A DNA stretch of 64,000 nucleotides from Rhipicephalus microplus (GCF_043290135.1 NC_134700.1:163642053-163706052); one strand, 5' to 3'. Shown: positions 48,760 to 61,884, numbered from the stretch's first letter. The notes: generated by a model from the sequence alone, not told the origin. Numbers and translations are program-made.

Positions 48760-48811
48760 CGTCCGTCCGTCCGTCCGTCCGTCCGTCCGTCCGTCCGTCT
48801 GTCTGTCTGCC

Positions 48812-48852
<41 letters not shown>

Positions 48853-48900
48853 GCCCTCACCGTAGCGCCACCTGATAAGTGAGTCATACAAGAAAGTGGT
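48320..48900 (+). repeat. Microsatellite-bearing element with long GTCC/GTCT tract
   Basis: The left arm 48320-48364 ends GATGAAGAGTGGGGCGAAGCG, the same arm as at 60370 and 61885. It is followed by a degenerate GTCC tract (48365-48582) and an almost pure GTCT/GTCC tract (48583-48854). After it GTAGCGCCACCTGATAAG resembles the GCGCCATCTAGTGA after the 61885 copy. The right inverted arm is missing. The Cys/Leu/Ser/Val/Pro-repeat frames on both strands are artefacts. Confidence 0.8.
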
Positions 48901-50736
48901 TACGAACGATTCACAAAGAGACATGCATGGACAGACCCACAGTTTTAGGAGCTTCGTCCCTAAAAGCAAAGTGATGGGCATTGAGGTTACGGGGAAATAA
49001 TTACTTTGCGTGTTCCATGTGTCCTCAGTGCATCTTCATTTAACTTCAATGCACTGCGTGTTGGTGTGAACTACCACTTCGTTGAGAGCACTCCCGTGTT
49101 CAAGAAGCCGTTGCACATGCAGACTTCATTCAGCTACCGGAAAGTTTAAATTTTTTGTTTGGTATAACTGAACATGATGCTTCAAGTCCAACATCCTATG
49201 ATGTAAGTTTAGTAGTACAACATGCTGATATTAGTATAAATACGCGTTTAAGTACTCAGCGAGTATTAATAATCACTAAAAATCCGCAAGTACATGCACT
49301 ATCACTCTTTTTTTTCGTAGAATACCGGTTATCTTAAAGTGACGTCGTGTAATTGTAACATAATTACAGAAACTTCAACATATTTCACGTTTATTTAGAC
49401 ATGCTCACAGCTTAATGAAAGTACATTGTTAAAAGGACAAGCACGTATTCTTGCGAACTAATTCGGATCGCGCGAAAGTTCCATTCAAGCATAACATGTC
49501 TGAAGGTAATATCTATTCCCGTAAAAAAAAAAGCGCGCCTATGGCGACAACGGGACGAGCGATGGAGGTTTAGCTAGCATATTATATGCGCGAAATCGTA
49601 GAACCACACATAAAAAAAAGAAGCGATAAAAACTGTTAGCGACATATCAACGTATACGTCGCCTGTGTCTAGCCGTCAGCGTTCACAGCTAAGACGATTT
49701 GCAAGGTCAAGTAAAGAGGCCCTAAACAAGGCTCGCATAAGCAAGAAACTAGTCTGCTCAGCACTTTGGTCTACGCGGTGGCCTCAACTGATCCCGGAAC
49801 ATTGCAACAAGCTCTACACTGCCCACACGCGAAGTGACCCGTCACGGTTTTACTTGCTCGCGTGATGGCCATCCCGCTATCTCTGTGCTCATTCAGATGC
49901 AACACGGCTACGATGCAGTCGCGCCCATGCGTTGACTTCGAGATTTGACCCGTTCTCGATTCGTGTTCTCCGCAGTGCGTGACATGTCGAACAAATAATG
50001 GCGCCATCCCAGCAGCCTTCGCTGTCTCAATTTCTTTCTTGCGTTCTTTTCCCTGGGCCATTACTTTCAGTCTTAATTTTCTTCGGCTTCTTTACTGTTG
50101 CATAGCTCGCCGCCACACGCGCCACTTGAATGTCGATGAGCTTTCCGGGTGCAGTCGCTTCTTGGCACACTGACTGGTTACTGAGCCCCTCGCTTGTGAC
50201 ACTGATCGTATGTCTTCATAACGAGCGCGCGCACACGTTTCTTGCTCATGCACAGGCGTCGATGATTGAGTATGTGTTCGCACGTTTGTGCTGGTGTCGT
50301 TCGCTTAAGACGTTAGCTGCAGCGGACCTGACACGACACGAAGAAGCAACATAGTAGGCACGCAGACGGTGCATATGTGACACGTCTATAGCTCAGGATA
50401 ATACATTTACAAGCACCAAAAGCCGCGTTTATGTTCTGCCCCCGACGAATCAAGCCGATAGGAGAACAGATAAGTGTAGATTATGTAGAAGTAAAACCGG
50501 TACAAGGTAGAACGTTCCTCCGCGCATTTCCTCCTGCTTTCAGGATTTTACTTGCATTTATTTGCTCGATGCCGGCGCTTCTTTAGTGATAGAATAACCA
50601 ACTGTGCGTAAGCATGCTCTTTTGATAAAGATCCCATCTTCACTTATGTAATAATGACACATGTAACCATGTGCTCTCCGCTTATAACCCTCGTTTTAGG
50701 AAGTTGAGAAAGCACAGTAACTCACTTACTCTCTTG
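48901..50736. other. No recognisable gene
   Basis: Contains a TTTTAGG/CCTAAAA hairpin at 48943-48965. Frames up to 96 codons have no recognised domain. Confidence 0.5.
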
Positions 50737-50742
50737 CGTGCG

Positions 50743-50803
<61 letters not shown>

Positions 50804-50900
50804 GCGTGCATAGACACACACACACACACACACGTGCGCGCGTGCATAGACACACACACACACACACGTGCGCGCGTGCATAGACACAGACACACGCACG
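50737..50900. repeat. CA microsatellite with a 34-36-bp higher-order unit
   Basis: Mostly (CA)n, in which CACGTGCGCGCGTGCATAGA recurs at 50795-50814, 50831-50850 and 50865-50884. The strict alternation of purine and pyrimidine, including CGCGCG, favours Z-DNA. Confidence 0.95.
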
Positions 50901-52442
50901 CAGGTGGAGGCTTTGATTGAATATGGTTGCGTTCATTATGCCAAGCAAAGCAACACATTCAAGCATAGCTCTATATATTATGGCCGTTACACAGAGGTTA
51001 TAGAGATTTTAAATGAAAACGACCACATATAGACGGCGTTTAGGATCTAACACAAAAATGCCAGTTAAAAGACGGTCAGCGATAAAGAAAGGAGCAGCGT
51101 ATTCAATAAAAAAAGAGTTAACGGAGACAAACTGCATGGTTTGGGCGAAGTGAGCACGACAAGTGTGAACTTGAAAAACGCGCATGAAAAGCAGTCTTAA
51201 GTATTCGTTTGGAACCACATTTAGCGAAGCAGAGAGTAGATTGTGAAAGAAAATTGCAGAAGATGAGCAAAACTTGAAGGCAGCCTTGTGTAACTAAAAC
51301 ACACTTCATCAACTTTAGCGGTATAAGAAGAAGTTTAGGAATAGCAAAGAAAGAAAGAAAGAAGTCCTAGTGCGCTATATATACGTGCCTTAAGTATGGA
51401 TAATTTTATCCCGTGTGAGAGGTCCATGGGCACTTAAAATTTGCATTTGCTGCCTCGCTAACTTTACTTACGATGTTTTAGATGGCTTTAGTCAGGAGAT
51501 TTTCGCAGCCGCGATGTGCTAGTTTTCGTTTTAGACGCACACAGACTTAGCAAAAATTAAAAAGTCATTTGAATAGTTAATTTTCAAACATGATTTATCG
51601 ATTACATAAGTAACATTCTAGAGTCGCGTTAACTTTTATTGGAGAGCGATATGCTCCTTTCGAATCATTCTTCTTCTTCTTCATTTTAGAGCGCATGTTA
51701 CCGAAAGAAAGCTGAAGAAAAAAATTCCGCGGTCTCCACGTACTGTCAAAGTTGATGTGATGCAATGCGTACGGAGGGCATGTTATTGCGATGTCATTTT
51801 TTTTTCTTGAGCGATGCGTTACTTAATTGCAGTGAATATATGTGTATATGTTGCACACACAGTCATATGTTGAACAGTCGGATGTGTTTTATAGAACCAC
51901 TTCTGTACATTGGCGTATAGCGATGTCAACAGAAACATGGGTATTGCCAACACCAGAAGCGGTAAGGTATATCTGGCTAGTGCTAAGGTGATAAAAAGTA
52001 TACTTGACGCCTATATTATAGTAGTCGATAAGCAATGTTCATAAAATTAGATAGCCAACACTGCAACCACAATTGACGTCTCACCAATTCTGCACAGTGT
52101 CTTTTTCCAAAGAATTTCCGAGACCTGTCATGACTCTGTGGCAGACCATTTGATTGTTATACAGAATGATTTGGTTAGATCACTGATGGAAACCTGAAAT
52201 TCGTTAAACGCATTCATCGGGTCAACACCACCAGTGTCACGTTTCTGACGCTCTCGCATGTATTGTTTCAATGTCTGTTTGCGCCGTTCCTGGGTAGATA
52301 TCTCCAACGACGCACACGACGGGATTTCCACATTATTCATGTCATGACCTGTCAGACATACTAGTTAAGCCCACTTACCCTCCAATGACTCATTTTAGCC
52401 AACCCCAAGTTAAGGAGGTGATCACGAGGGCACCAAGACGTA
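50901..52442. other. No recognisable gene
   Basis: A GAAA run at 51346-51363. Otherwise AT-rich sequence without a recognised feature. Confidence 0.5.
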
Positions 52443-52702
<260 letters not shown>

Positions 52703-53242
52703 TTCTTCTTCACACAACTAAGCGAAAAGAGCCAATCATTGCCACTAATTGACGGCAACAACTATACTTGGTTTATTTTACTTCAATAAAAAATGGCGTT
52801 GTTCATTGTGGGCTGTATTGCCTGCAGTGGATAGTTATATTGAAAAAAATATTCATACGAACGTGACCACCATAAAGCGTTGTTTTCAACTAGTGTACAC
52901 GTCTTGGATGAAACACTACCATTGCGTGATTTCTTGCACTGCCTGCAGTACAAAGGCCTTCCAAGCGTTTATATGAGGCACCTTAATCGTTTTGCTTGTC
53001 TTCTGTGCTTTGGGGGACATCTTCTGCAGCTTCAGACCTTCCCCCCCCCCCACCCCAACCACTGACCACGCGCACACAGATATTCACGCAAAAAGAATGT
53101 TTGGCATTTGGATAGCTGGCACGCAAACAAGACTGTTTTGTTTGCCAGCGTCCACAATGGCTCAACTGACGTACTTACGTTACGGAATCGATGTTTAAAA
53201 AACTTCAAAGAAAAATAAAACAGAAGGCGAACATCTGTTTGC
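52703..53242. other. No recognisable gene
   Basis: A run of C residues (about 53041-53052). No coding feature. Confidence 0.5.
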
Positions 53243-53330
53243 GTGGCGTAGAACCAGCAACTTCTCGATTCTCAGCACGCGGCGCAAACCCCTACGCCAC
53301 AAAGCGTACGTTGCCTAGAGTGCTAACACC
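53228..53330 (-). mobile_element. tRNA-like SINE head or tRNA pseudogene
   Basis: On the minus strand GTGGCGTAGGGGTTTGCGCC resembles an A box region, and CTGGTTCTACGCC resembles a B box. In addition 53243-53251 and 53292-53300 pair perfectly over 9 bp and close the structure. No body or flanking duplication was recognised, so its class stays open. Confidence 0.4.
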
Positions 53331-53974
53331 AAGCCATTCACGTACACCATACGCCGCCTGGTAATCCTCAGAACTTGAAAACCTTGGCGCGTTTTCGTTA
53401 TCAAAAGCAATTCGAACGCGAGACCTTCACGCCAGTGGAGGTCTCGCGCTCGACGTGCTTTTAAGGCCACCGCCTCCACGAAGCGTGGTCTCTTCTGCGC
53501 GCACGCTTATCAGACTCGTAATTCGGGTGGCCACGTTTACGAAAGGAGCGCGCTGCTGACACACGTCGCCGGACGAATTGGGACAATTGTTAGTCCGCGC
53601 TCGTCCTGTGTACGCTAATTCAGTGCGTCCTTTATTCTTGAGCTGTGCGCTGCAACTTTCGAGCATCATGCCGTTCCTAACATGACTTTTCACATTGTCG
53701 AAATAATGTTGTTTCTCTCTCTCTCTCTCTCTCTCAAATTGCCGCTGTCGCTGAAAGAATGCAGAATAAAGGTGAAGTACCTCTGTAAAGACACGTTTCC
53801 CTCTTGTGTTACAGCGATTCTTATATCAGGATCAGCCACGTTTTTGTTTTTGTTTTCCTTTTCTTTTTACTCCACTGTGTCTCCTGCTGTGGTCCACCAC
53901 AGTTTCACGGACGTATTTTCTCCCCTGAGAGGGCTTTGGTGAATTACACCAAAATCAATGCAAAAGAAAAAAAA
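53331..53974. other. No recognisable gene
   Basis: A (TC)11 run at 53714-53735. Short frames only. Confidence 0.5.
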
Positions 53975-55646
53975 TGGCAGATCCCACGTACAGTGGGTAT
54001 CGATGATATGCGAAGCGTGAACAACAAATGTTGATATCTCAATTCAAAATAAGCACAACAATACGAGGTGGAGGTAAATGATGCCGTACATGACTTCCGT
54101 GTCATCATTATCGTGTTTGGATGTGGCGTTTACCTTCGTCATCCATTTACGTCACGTGATACCAAATTTAGTATATGTGGAGCTAGCGAAATGGCTTCGA
54201 CCACGCTATGAGCGTGGTATGTTGTCATGTTGTTACTTGACACGCGTGTCAGGATTATCATGTTTGCACCAGTCATATATTTCGTCATTCATTGGTGTCA
54301 CATAACACGAAATTTGGAGCTAGGTAAACGGCCGCGAGCCGTTCATCAAGAGCCCAATATACTCCAAAGTAACGATGACGCGCGCGCACGCTGGCCACAG
54401 CGACGCTACGTTAGGAAAACGCGAGCACTCTATCAGCGTCCGTCGGCGTGGCCTGACAGCAACCAGCGCGAAATGCGACATGCTGCATTTCACGCCGATG
54501 CGTTACCCCGACAACACTGAGTCTCCCTCTTTTCGTGATGGAGGGATGCCTGACGCGCTGAAACGCGCATGTGTCAAAGCAACGCAGCGCGGCGCGCACC
54601 TGCGAGTATATGGCAAAACCGGCGCCTGGCGTGGCAATGCCGGCGTGCCGAGACGAACTGAACGCCGGCTATCACGCGCACCACGTCGCGTCGAAATGTA
54701 TTGGCGCCTTGACTGTGGCACGTAGTCATGTTCTCACATGACACTCATCTCATAATTATCATGTTTGCACCAGTCGCATACCTTCGTCTCCCATTGGCGT
54801 CACGTAATACCAAATTTGGCCTATATGAAGCTAGCGAAACAGCCGCGAGCGCATCATGAGTGTGGCTTGTATTCGTGTAGTTACACGACACGCATGTCGT
54901 TATTAACATGTTTGAGTGTGTCATTTATCTATTTCGTCCGTTCGCATCGCGTAATACCGAGTTTTATACACGTGAAGCTAGCAAAACGGCCGCGAGTGCA
55001 TCATAAGCGTGACATGTAGTCATGTTCCTATAAGACATGCATTTCATAATATATCTTGCTTCCACTAGTCTCATACCTTAGTTATCCATTCACGTCCCGT
55101 AATACCAAATTTGGTATAAGTGAAGCTAGCGAAATGGCCGCCAGCACATCATCAGCGTGGCATGTAGTCTTGTTGTTACGTGACACGCATCTAATGATTA
55201 TCAAGTTTGCATCAGCCACATACCTTTGTCATCCATCCACGTACTGTGATACCAAATTTGGTATATGTAACGCTAACGAAACGGTCGCGAGCGCATCATG
55301 ACCATGGAATGTAGTCATGTTGTTACATAACAAGCATGTCAAGATTTTCATGTTAGGGTCTGTCGCTTGTGTTCGCCATGCAATCAAACCATACCATACC
55401 AGTTTTGCAACAAGCCATGTGAACGAAACCAGCGTAAGAGCTGTGGGACCATGAAATGTAAATCATGACATTCATGACATACAAGTCATGACTTTCATGG
55501 TATGAATAGTCAAATATGTTCTTCATACACCCATGTTATGCCATACCAAGTTTGGTATTGATACCATCATTGAAAGGGCCAGAAGAGTTGATAGTCGTAG
55601 ATGGCTAGTTAGATACATAGATACGCTTAAAGTCGCTGAAGTTCGC
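53975..55646 (+). repeat. Composite satellite-bearing repeat, copy 2
   Basis: Same order as copy 1 (13643-15325): TGGCAGATCCCACGTACAG start, monomers (54085-54347), GC-rich core (54348-54724), then four monomers (starts near 54727, 54877, 55019 and 55166) against three in copy 1, the distinct end region (55316-55600) and the closing GCTTAAAGTCGCTGAAG. Only a remnant of the GATA array is present. The core holds the same hairpin with one mismatch. Monomer number differs, so unequal exchange or slippage has acted inside the unit. Confidence 0.8.
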
Positions 55647-58131
55647 TAAGAAATGGTTCGCATTTAAGAAAAAAAACACAGCCATAGACACAGCCCTGTA
55701 AGACAATGCACGGATGCGTATTGCGTTACAGACCTTTAATGCATACTTCGCTACTTCGCAAAATGGTGCAACGTGGGGTAGTGGGCACTTCCACCTTTCC
55801 CATTTCAGGTATGGCGGGCTGAGGCCTTGTTAACATGCCTGCTTACTTTTATCCGCCTCCTTCGCTTCTTTTCCCCACTTCAGTTACGAAGGCATGTTTT
55901 GCAGTCTTCTGTATGTGACTCATATTTGTTATAACAAGAAAGGACAGCTGAGACTCCCTGAAAAAGATTTACACCGCTCGCTCGTTACGCATTTGGCAAG
56001 ATGTAATGTCTGGTACCATGGACATCTTTCATCTTTGTAAATAGCGGTGTAGGTGCCATCGACATACAGAAACGCTTGTAGACATGCCGCGGCGTGCAGG
56101 CTTCGCCTAACTCAAAGCTTGCCGCCTCCTTTATGATCACAAGACAAGTAGCACAGCAACTGAAAATCTGCCTCCGAGAGCACAGCTTGGAGGCAGTTCC
56201 GTATGTCGAAGGTGCCGACCGCTGATTAAAAACATAGAATACGGTCGATACGATGACTCTGTCACGCAATATTACGTCTTTTAACGAGACCCCTCACGTG
56301 ACATGACGCTAGTATAGGTGCTTCCGCATAATTTTGAGACGCTGGCGTGGCTCTGTGGTACAAACCTTTACTATCACGCAGAATGTTTGCGTTTTATTTC
56401 TGCCCTAACCTCGATTCTTTTTCATCAATCATGATCATTTCTCTCACTGAAAACGCCTGCAACACCAATTTTTTTTGTTCTACATGGGCTCTTTTCACTA
56501 CATCGAGAAATATTATCAATTAAAGTGAGAAACTCATACCTGACCAATGTCGCGCCTTCCACCAATAAGGCAGTTCCTTTGCGATTTTAATATAACAAAA
56601 AGCCACCAAAGACTCACTAATGTTGACGCTTCTGATCAAGTCCGATTATGTGCTTTTACAGTTATTGCGGCAGTGTATGCGATTTATGTGTTGCGTTTTC
56701 GGTATATCACATGGCCGGGAAAACCCCGAGGAGTGCTTTTGGACTACATGCTTTCGTGGTGCTTCCGGGCAGCTTCCGTTCAGTGCTTCCGGGTGGCCAG
56801 AAGTTCCTTCCAACCAGCCGATATGATTCATGCCGGTATCACAACGCTGAAAGCGCCGGACAATCACTGCTTATTTCTACGCCACACTTATAATGGTCAC
56901 AGAAATGGCTTATATCTTGCCGCTGACGTCTGGAAAAAGAACAGTAGAAACCCTGTATATATTGCCCTCATCATTCTTTCAAGTGAGTACGAGGTAGCCA
57001 AGATATCTCAAAAAGCAGAACGTATGCTGCCCGGCATGGGGAGAACTGGCAAGTTATGGATTCGTCTCAGCATATAATAATAATCGTGAGGGTTTTCAGT
57101 CCTCCTCTTTTTCTTTACGTCATTGTATACCGCGGGGCAGCAAAGCTGAAACTTTCTTTTGATTTACTTCCCTGCCTTTCACTTGATCTTTCAATCCTTT
57201 CTTTTCGGTTCTAGAACCACCGTATGATTTTGGGAGATGGCGTAGCGGAGTGGTCCATATATTTTTACCAACTAAGGTTCTAATACGTGCACGTGAATAT
57301 AACTACAAGGGCTTCAAGCTTTTCGTCTTCATGGTAAATGCGACTGCCGTAGCTTGAATTAAATACTGTGACCTGCGGCTCATAAGACTTCATTCCAGGA
57401 GAACCAAAATAAAAAAAAAACGTATGTTACAGCCATTCATTTTTCTACCCTGAACGTGCAAGCGTCGACCGCTAATTCAACAAGTGTCTGTGCGTAACGT
57501 TCTGGTTTGCGTTTCTTTTTTTTTTTGAAAAGCGTGGCAGAAGACAGTTGCACTGGTCATACATTTTTATGCGGACCTTTGTTATACGGCGTTTATAGAC
57601 AGTGTTCAACGTTCGCGCATTCAGGCTGTGAAAAATTCTCCCATGTTCCCGAAGAGCATTGTGAAAAAATGTGAATGCATCCATTGCGCCGAAAGAGAGT
57701 ACCTTTGCCGTCAGACATTCGCCTTCACCGACTTCTGACATCGCCTTGAGAGACGCCCTGCCAGCGAACGGTCGAGAGAGAGGAGAGAGCGGATGGCAAT
57801 GTCGGGTGCATTGAGGAGAGACAGCGGATGGTGGTGGTAATGGTTAAAAGATGAGGAAAGGCACCTAATTTCTGCAACCCGGTCGGGAGCACGGCGCAGT
57901 GCCTAGCGGATGACTAGAGAAGGAGTGGCGAAGCACTGCACCTACCCTCTCCTGCACACTCTCACACAACATGCCCTGGTTGCTCGGGGTGAGGATAGGC
58001 GCGCAACCCCGCAGCTTCTGTCATGAGAGAGGGGGTGTGAGCGAAAAGATAATACCTGCTGGCGCGCGGACAACGCCGGATGACTTGCATAGCGCGACTA
58101 CGAAATGCATTCGCATTTAGGAGTGGGTGTG
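55647..58131. other. No recognisable gene
   Basis: The longest frame is 176 codons at 56547-57077 (plus). It has no known domain and its length is within chance for a window this size. A purine-rich stretch with repeated GAGAGCGGATGG lies at 57775-57835. No RNA gene seen. Confidence 0.5.
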
Positions 58132-58597
58132 TGTACACTGTCGTATTTATGAAAGGGAACACGGGAACGCGTGGCCTGCGCTCTGCGGCGGCTGCCTACA
58201 GCACCATCCTATTTGACAGCAAAAGAAAACACGTTCCACTTCAGCGTTATCTGTTGCCAAAAAAACTAATAACGAGTTATGGCCGGTAGGCGAGCGCTGC
58301 TAGATTGCACTCCATCTCGGTTCACGCCTGTAGTGCGTTGTCCACTGCCAACATATCGAACGTTGTGCCCGACCACGGCGCAAGCTGCAGTAATCGTCCG
58401 ATATCACTCACCGCGTGAGGGAACGTAATCTAGCAGCGCTTGCCTAGCGGCCATGACTCCTAATCTTGCTTGGCCATAGATGACACCAGAAGCGAACGTA
58501 CTTTCTTCACTTCTCGGTTAATGGTGCTGTAGGCAGCCGACGCAGAAAGCAGGCCACGCGTTCGCGTGTTCCCTTTCATAAAGGACGACAGTGTACA
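58132..58597. mobile_element. Palindromic (foldback/MITE-like) element
   Basis: Arms 58132-58307 and 58427-58597 are inverted copies, nearly identical in the outer 75 bp and again near the inner end (CGCTGCTAGATT), with a diverged part in the middle. The spacer is about 119 bp. The termini are TGTACACTGTCG and its complement. No transposase is encoded. Both arms read a short open frame with MKGNTxTRGLxSA, which may be a coincidence of shared sequence. No target duplication could be assigned. It could also be a recent inverted duplication, but the clean outer ends favour a mobile element. Confidence 0.8.
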
Positions 58598-58884
58598 TTA
58601 AGATACATACAAACAAAGCAACTACTCGCTCCGTTGCGTATCCTTTATTGAACAGGTGTTTTAAGTGCAGAGAATTTCTGGAGCAGACAATTCCTTGAGC
58701 TATTGAGCTACCATGGCTTCTATCCGCCCAGCCACTTTATAGGGTTTATATATGAATGAAACGTGGGAATGTCTGACAGCGTCACCTGTAGCCATGGCGG
58801 CGAGTGTGGCACACTCTTTATAAGCCAGTTTTAGTGCCTGTTTTGGCGTCACGTTATAAGCCTGTTTCGACGTCTGTTCTGGCA
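58598..58884. other. No recognisable feature
   Basis: Spacer, contains ATTGAACA/CAATAAAG-like ends but no gene. Confidence 0.4.
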
Positions 58885-59177
<293 letters not shown>

Positions 59178-59261
59178 AAAGCAAGATTCAGAAATTTTGC
59201 CACGATGTTAGCCTTGCTTTTGAAATGTAGATGTAGATGTAGATCCTGAACTTGTTTGTGC

Positions 59262-59523
59262 TCCTGACTGTTTTGCCCCGCCGCGGTGGTCTAGTGGCTA
59301 AGGTACTCGGCTGCTGACCCGCAGGTCGCGGGTTCGATTCCCGGCTGCGACGGCTGCATTTCCGATGGAGGCGGAAATGTTGTAGGCCCGTGTGCTCAGA
59401 TTTGGGTGCACGTTAAAGAACCCCAGGTGGTCTAAATTTCCGGAGCCCTCCACTACGGCGTCTCTCATAATCATATGGTGGTTTTGGGACGTTAAACCCT
59501 AGATATCTATCCTGACTGTTTTG
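59262..59523 (+). mobile_element. Ruka-like tRNA-derived SINE with 14-bp target duplication
   Basis: The best copy in the window. A box TGGTCTAGTGG (59287 on), B box GGGTTCGATTCCC (59329-59341), body with GGAGGCGGAAATGTTGTAGG and CCCCAGGTGGTCTAAATTTC, and 3' end GGACGTTAAACCCTAGATAT. The bases TCCTGACTGTTTTG occur exactly at 59262-59275 and 59510-59523, so the element is 59276-59509. The intact promoter boxes and exact duplication suggest a young copy. Members of this family need a LINE enzyme in trans; which of the LINEs here supplies it cannot be told. Confidence 0.93.
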
Positions 59524-59921
59524 AGAGAAGGAAGAAGTCAGCGCAGTCTTTCTTCTTTGCCTCACTGTGCCCCACTTTGTGATGTATTTGGATGTTCCCT
59601 CGTTCCTTTTTTATTTTATTCCTCTCCTTTTACTATCCTTATGTCGGTCATTACGTGAACATAGTGCGCAGACTTCACGATGGCAGAAGAAAAACAATAC
59701 TAGCCTTGGCAGGTCAGCAGCTGCGCTGTTCCTCTTCAGAAAACGAGGTGGCAGGTTTCATTAAAAGCGCGTTCAGGACACAATTTTAGTTCAATTTCTG
59801 TTCGCTTCGTTTGAACGAACATTTTCATAGTTGGCAGCACGCACACGTTCGAGGAACAAAAATGAGAGCACTAAGATTACTGGTTTCTCTAAGGTGTCAT
59901 CCGAGCACGATTGAAGACTGA

Positions 59922-60122
59922 TTGATGATGATGATTGATTTGTGGGGTTTAACGTCCCAAAACCACCATTTGATTATGAGAAACGCCGTAGTGGAGGGCT
60001 CCGGAAATTTTGACCACCTGGGGTTCTTTAACGTGCACCCAAATCTGAGTACACGGGTCTACAACATTTCCGCCTCCATCGGAAATGCAGCCGCCGCAGC
60101 CGGGAATCGAACCCGCGACCTC
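59922..60122 (-). mobile_element. Ruka-like SINE, 5'-truncated
   Basis: Minus-strand copy with a GATGATGATTGATT tail, full body and B box (GGGAATCGAACCCGC, 60103-60117). It stops right after the B box: the A-box half of the head is missing. Nearly identical to the body of the 59276-59509 copy, hence recent. Confidence 0.9.
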
Positions 60123-60369
60123 TGAATTAATGTATAAATGTTTCTGATAGCACTCAGTACGGACGAGAGAGTACATGGGAGTGAACAGTAAATGATGCTT
60201 CAGCCATGAGAACAGATACCTACTGAAGAAGATGGACAGATTGAGAGTTTAACTGTTAGTGTCGTGTGCAAGTAGGGGCGGCTACAGGATTTTTCCGAAA
60301 GGATGAGCTCATGAAGTGCACTGTGAGCAATGGGAGGCACTAATATATCTTATTCTTGTAAGTACACAA
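60123..60369. other. No recognisable feature
   Basis: Short spacer between SINE and microsatellite-bearing element. Confidence 0.4.
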
Positions 60370-60662
<293 letters not shown>

Positions 60663-60751
60663 AAACAACTAACGCCATCTAGTTATGTTATTCACAGTGA
60701 CATATACCCACAAACCCATCTATAGATCAAGTCGAACTAAAGGTGGCAACA

Positions 60752-60793
<42 letters not shown>
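60752..60793. repeat. (TAC)14 microsatellite
   Basis: Fourteen uninterrupted copies. Translates as poly-Val on the minus strand, a non-gene. Confidence 0.95.
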
Positions 60794-61051
60794 AGAGGAG
60801 GGAGTGACCCATGGCAGAAGCAGCTTTGCCCTAAAATGTTGTTGATCCTTGTTTCTAAGATTCGGTAAAACACGAAAGTGAAACTTGTTTTCACAGAGGA
60901 AATTGAGCGTTAATTGTGCATTGTTTGGGCACAAGACGGAAGCAATGAATGCTACAGCAATAAATTGCAAAGTCATGTGAAGAACGGCAAGCAGCGGAAC
61001 CTATAAACTTCCAGAGTGCACCTCAAGCAGCAATCGTGCATGAAATGAGCG

Positions 61052-61286
61052 CATAATATGTGGGATATAACGTCCCAAAACCACCATATGATTATGAGAG
61101 ACGTCGTAGTGGAGGGCTGTGGGAACTTCGATCACCTGGAGTTCGTTATCGTGCACCCAAATTTGAGCACACAGGCTAACAGCATTTTCACCTCCATCGA
61201 AAATGCTGCCGCTGCAGCCGGGATTCAATACCGCGACCTGCGGGTCAGTAGCCGAGTACCTTAGCCACTAGACCACCGCGGCGGGG
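61052..61286 (-). mobile_element. Ruka-like SINE
   Basis: Full-length minus-strand copy: A box at about 61262-61272, decayed B box (GGGATTCAATACCGC, near 61220), body with TCACCTGGAGTTCG. An imperfect AAATGAGCGCATA / AAACGAGCATA pair at the borders may be the target duplication. More diverged than the 59.3-kb copy. Confidence 0.85.
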
Positions 61287-61684
61287 CAAACGAGCATACA
61301 CCGGACGAGCGCGGACTGCCTAAGCTCGTAACTTAAAGTGCGCCATTACAATAGAAAGACGCACGAAATGAACGCACCAGTGTGCACAGCACAAGCACCA
61401 ATCGTAATTGGTTCGTGCGTGAGCAGTGTGCTTCTTTCGTAAGTGCGTCTGCACCAGTCAGCAAAGTGGCCTTTGTGCTCTCCTGAATCATGAGTCTGAT
61501 TAGCGTGCGCGCAGGAGTGACCACGCTCCGTGGAGGCGGCGCTCTCTGAAACGTCGGAGGGGGCGACAGCGCTCCTCTCGCCATCTCGCTACAGATGCCG
61601 CAAACGCGCTGAAGCCACGAAGCTCAGAGAACAGCCAAATGTATATGGTGTCTACAATTGACTTGCCGTTTGAGCACATGGCGG
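61287..61684. other. No recognisable gene
   Basis: Spacer with short frames only. Confidence 0.5.
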
Positions 61685-61689
61685 CATGA

Positions 61690-61760
61690 ACATTGTGGCG
61701 CGGTGGTTAGTGCGCGCACTGTGGTTCGGGAGGTCACTGGTTCGACGCCTAGAGGGAGAG
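61690..61760 (+). tRNA. tRNA-like sequence, probably SINE head
   Basis: GGCGCGGTGGTTAGTGCGCGC (A box) and CACTGGTTCGACGCC (B box, 61736-61750) lie at tRNA spacing. The sequence after the T-arm does not pair back to form an acceptor stem, so a SINE head or pseudo-tRNA is more likely. Confidence 0.4.
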
Positions 61761-61884
61761 CAGTTGCAAATCATTTCTTCCTTTGCAATCTGGTAGCAAA
61801 TATTTTATGCGTAATATCTATGACTGAAATACGACCACAGAGCCGTCGCGGACCCCGGCATAAAACACTGTTGTGTTAAGAAAA

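Noticed and set aside
48343..48981. Long Cys/Val/Ser/Pro and Thr/Asp/Arg/Gln repeat frames on both strands
   Set aside because: Direct translation of GTCT/GTCC repeats. Microsatellite, not protein. The same holds for 15076-15309, 52385-52761 and 60309-60668.
56547..57077. 176-codon open frame
   Set aside because: No domain, signal or homologue recognised. One frame of this length is expected by chance in 64 kb, and there is no supporting promoter or splice evidence.
59934..60176. Protein frames over the SINEs (9567-9929, 59922-60125, 59949-60176, 61001-61264)
   Set aside because: They are translations of SINE sequence. The repeated amino acid strings reflect the repeat, not a gene family.
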